Positions 62,099-64,000 of a DNA stretch of 64,000 nt are shown in pieces. Origin of the DNA: Pseudomonas frederiksbergensis (GTDB lineage: Bacteria; Pseudomonadota; Gammaproteobacteria; Pseudomonadales; Pseudomonadaceae); contig NZ_JQGJ02000005.1 in assembly GCF_000802155.2 (NCBI RefSeq), positions 434,001 to 498,000 of the forward strand, given 5' to 3'. A program made the translations under genes and the position numbers. The notes under the pieces are model-generated. The model was not told where the DNA came from, did no database searches, and saw nothing but the letters and a program-made list of their open reading frames with translations. How positions within the stretch are numbered: position 1 is the first letter of the stretch; every line of letters begins with the position of its first letter.

Positions 62099-63865
62099 AT
62101 GCCCTTACGATCCGCTGCCCTCGTCACCCTGTTCGCGTTGTCTGCCTGCACGACGGCAATGGCCCAAGAGCCGTTGCGCCTCGAAAGCCTGAAGCGCTGC
62201 GGTGACCTGCTCGAAATCGAGCATCAGCAGTGGTGCCTGACCGTGCGAGGGCTGGGCGAGGCAACGCCGCAACTGACGCTGGGTGAACAAGCGATTCCCG
62301 CTGACAGGGTCGAGCGTGACGGGCAACAGCTGCGTCTGCGCCTGGACAGGGCCGATTACCAAAGCGGTCCGCTCTGGTTGGAGGACGGCCCGCGTGCCAG
62401 CAATGCCGTCTGGTTGACCCTGCGCAGCAGTCACGTTGTCGCGGCCGGGCCGAATGAGGTGGCGAAGAACATGGACGGCCTGACCACGTATGTGGATCTG
62501 GTCAGCGTGTTGATCGAGGAAAGCCACGATGGCCGCCAGGAGGCCGAGCGGCTCGCCGGCAAGTACGGCGCCAAGGTAGTCGGCAGCATTGCGCCGCTCA
62601 ATGTGTATCAGCTGCGCCTGCCGGCCAAGGACCTGGTGCAGCGCGACGCATTGGTGCTGCGCCTGGGCGGCGAGACCAGCGTCGATGCCGTAGTGATCGA
62701 AGAATCCGGGGCTGAAGAAACCGAGCAAGCGCCCACCCAGCCGGAAGAGCCGAAGAAACCGGCCCAGGACTCGGATGAATGGGCCGCGAATCGCTTTCTC
62801 GACGCGGTGCATTACTACCAGCGGCGCATCCCCGGACAACAGGCGCCGATCCGACCGCACCCCGTGCGCATCGGCCTCATCGAGCGTGACGTCGATTTCG
62901 ACACGGCGGACTTCGCCGACTACCTGGGCCCCTGCTCGGTGCCGCGCACCTGCGTTTACGCCCGCGACGCGGATAAACCGGACAACCACGGCACGACCGT
63001 CGCGGGCATCCTCGCCGCTCGCTGGAACGACGGTGGCAACACCGGTTTGCTCCGTGGCCTGGACAAGGCCAGCGGCGGCTTCGAAGTGATCGTCGAACGC
63101 AACTCCGATGCCGGGATCACCGCCAACATCGCGGCCTCGGTCAACCTCGTCGAGGATGGCGTGCGCGTGCTCAACTGGAGCTGGGGCATTCACCGTGTGG
63201 GGGCGAAGGATGTCAAAGGCGACGACGTGGATTCGCTGCTGCGTTCGGGCATCGCCATGAGTGGCTACGAAGAATTGTTGGAGGAGTTTTTCCTGTGGCT
63301 GCGCAAGGAGCACCCCGACGTGGTGGTAGTGAACTCAGCCGGTAACGGGTCGTCATTCTCGGGCACCGATGAATATCGCCTGCCCTCCTCGTTCGTCACC
63401 GAACAACTGCTGGTGGTCGGCGGGCACCAGCGCAGCGAACGCGCCGGCGTTGCCGTCGACGACCCGGGCTATGCGGTCAAGCGCAACTCCTCGAACATCG
63501 ACATGCGCGTCGACATCACCGCCGCCGCGTGCACCCACGCCTCCACGGTCAATGCCGGCCAGGATGGCGCGGTGCATTGCGGCACGTCCTATGCCACGCC
63601 CATGGTCACCGGCCTGCTGGCGGCGATGCTGTCGATCAATCCGCAACTTCACCCCGAGCAACTGCGCATGCTCCTGCGCCGCAGCGCCATGACCATCGGC
63701 GACAATCACGACTTCGAACAAATGGACGGCGAAGACCTCACCGCGCCCATCCTGCCGTCGGAGCGCAACTACCAGCTCAGCGACAAGGATGTGGGCCGCT
63801 CGGCACGGCTGGACATGCAAAAGGCGTTGGATCTGTCGGTGCAGAGTCGCGATCGGGTGCGCTGA
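62099..63865 (+). CDS. Subtilisin-like (S8) protease, probable lipoprotein
   Basis: 588 residues from MPLRSAALVTLFALSACTTA; the frame upstream to 61988 is out of the signal-peptide register. Lipobox LSAC puts Cys17 at the N-terminus of the mature chain. A beta-rich prodomain of about 200 residues is followed by an acidic linker (GAEETEQAPTQPEEPKKP), then the S8 domain: Asp in IGLIERDVDFD, His in PDNHGTTVAGILAA, Asn in VNSAGNGSS, Ser in CGTSYATPMVTG. All catalytic residues are present. Location would be the outer membrane, periplasmic or surface side. Target unknown. Confidence 0.88.
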   Translation: MPLRSAALVTLFALSACTTAMAQEPLRLESLKRCGDLLEIEHQQWCLTVRGLGEATPQLTLGEQAIPADRVERDGQQLRLRLDRADYQSGPLWLEDGPRASNAVWLTLRSSHVVAAGPNEVAKNMDGLTTYVDLVSVLIEESHDGRQEAERLAGKYGAKVVGSIAPLNVYQLRLPAKDLVQRDALVLRLGGETSVDAVVIEESGAEETEQAPTQPEEPKKPAQDSDEWAANRFLDAVHYYQRRIPGQQAPIRPHPVRIGLIERDVDFDTADFADYLGPCSVPRTCVYARDADKPDNHGTTVAGILAARWNDGGNTGLLRGLDKASGGFEVIVERNSDAGITANIAASVNLVEDGVRVLNWSWGIHRVGAKDVKGDDVDSLLRSGIAMSGYEELLEEFFLWLRKEHPDVVVVNSAGNGSSFSGTDEYRLPSSFVTEQLLVVGGHQRSERAGVAVDDPGYAVKRNSSNIDMRVDITAAACTHASTVNAGQDGAVHCGTSYATPMVTGLLAAMLSINPQLHPEQLRMLLRRSAMTIGDNHDFEQMDGEDLTAPILPSERNYQLSDKDVGRSARLDMQKALDLSVQSRDRVR

Positions 63866-63952
63866 TCCCACCCTAGCCACCGCCCCCTTTCGCCCTTACG
63901 ATACGTCCACCGCAGCCGCGCTTCGAAACCGTTCAAGCCGAGTAGAAAAACC

Positions 63953-64000
63953 ATGAACCGCCGTAAGAAAATAAACCAGCTACTCAAGGCCAACGCCAAG
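63953..64000 (+). CDS. DUF2986 family protein, 5' end only
   Basis: Sixteen codons visible: MNRRKKINQLLKANAK, running off the window. The lysine-rich start matches the small DUF2986 family of Gammaproteobacteria. Function unknown. Confidence 0.6.
   Translation, partial: MNRRKKINQLLKANAK

Noticed and set aside
62105..63313. 402-codon ORF on the minus strand
   Set aside because: Shadow of the S8 protease gene.

Overview
This window is a stretch of a high-GC Pseudomonas chromosome, most likely from the P. fluorescens complex. The main evidence is the conserved order gacA (TTG start), uvrC, pgsA, tRNA-Gly, a 3-hydroxybutyrate regulon of the HbcR type, scattered REP palindromes of the GAGGGAGC/GCTCCCTC kind, and many LysR regulators and chemoreceptors. 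No rRNA, CRISPR array, transposase or intact prophage is visible. The long antisense ORFs are shadows produced by high GC.

Layout. 1-5.2 kb: a VOC-fold protein cut by the window edge, its divergent LysR regulator, a chemoreceptor with an HBM-type sensor and an alpha/beta hydrolase. 5.4-9.1 kb: an AT-richer small ORF, tRNA-Gly, pgsA, uvrC and gacA. 9.2-14.8 kb: a GNAT enzyme and a nitrilase-family enzyme, then a DAHP synthase preceded by two tandem aromatic-rich leader peptides and an attenuator, a triple-repeat beta protein, a lipase-fold protein without its nucleophilic serine, and a parvulin. 14.9-20.5 kb: the yejABEF peptide importer. 20.5-22.2 kb: a double-PAS chemoreceptor and a TIGR02450 gene, each with a TGTACA-N12-TGTACA site upstream. 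22.3-28.3 kb: the 3-hydroxybutyrate/acetoacetate regulon (sigma54 activator, GntP-type permease, dehydrogenase, acetoacetyl-CoA synthetase). 28.3-32.5 kb: an orphan PilU-like ATPase, a hybrid histidine kinase and a second parvulin.

32.5-39.0 kb is a one-direction operon: polar amino-acid-type ABC importer, RidA, IclR regulator, a PLP deaminase of the D-serine dehydratase/D-threonine aldolase fold, and KdgK. The best reading is uptake of D-glucosaminate, elimination to 2-keto-3-deoxygluconate and ammonia, and phosphorylation to KDPG. 39.3-44.7 kb holds a thioredoxin-like protein, a second PLP enzyme/RidA pair under a divergent LysR, a GFA protein, another LysR with a third Rid protein, and a PhnB-like VOC protein. 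44.7-52 kb: a degenerate NRAMP-family transporter behind a GntR-like palindrome, MlaA and a coupled small protein, an OmpR/EnvZ-type pair, and kefFC. 52-57.7 kb: a GlxA-type AraC regulator, a UlaG-like metallohydrolase, a glycosyltransferase with a coupled 36-codon ORF, and a siderophore receptor. 57.7-64 kb is a more mosaic accessory stretch: remnant of an S-type bacteriocin, a membrane protein, a nucleotidyltransferase, a decayed HIT gene, a VOC protein, a PuuD-like amidotransferase, an S8-protease lipoprotein and the start of a DUF2986 gene.

The observations I would follow first are the tandem leader attenuator of the DAHP synthase, the paired light-regulator-like operators, the glucosaminate operon, and the Ser-to-Gly lipase.
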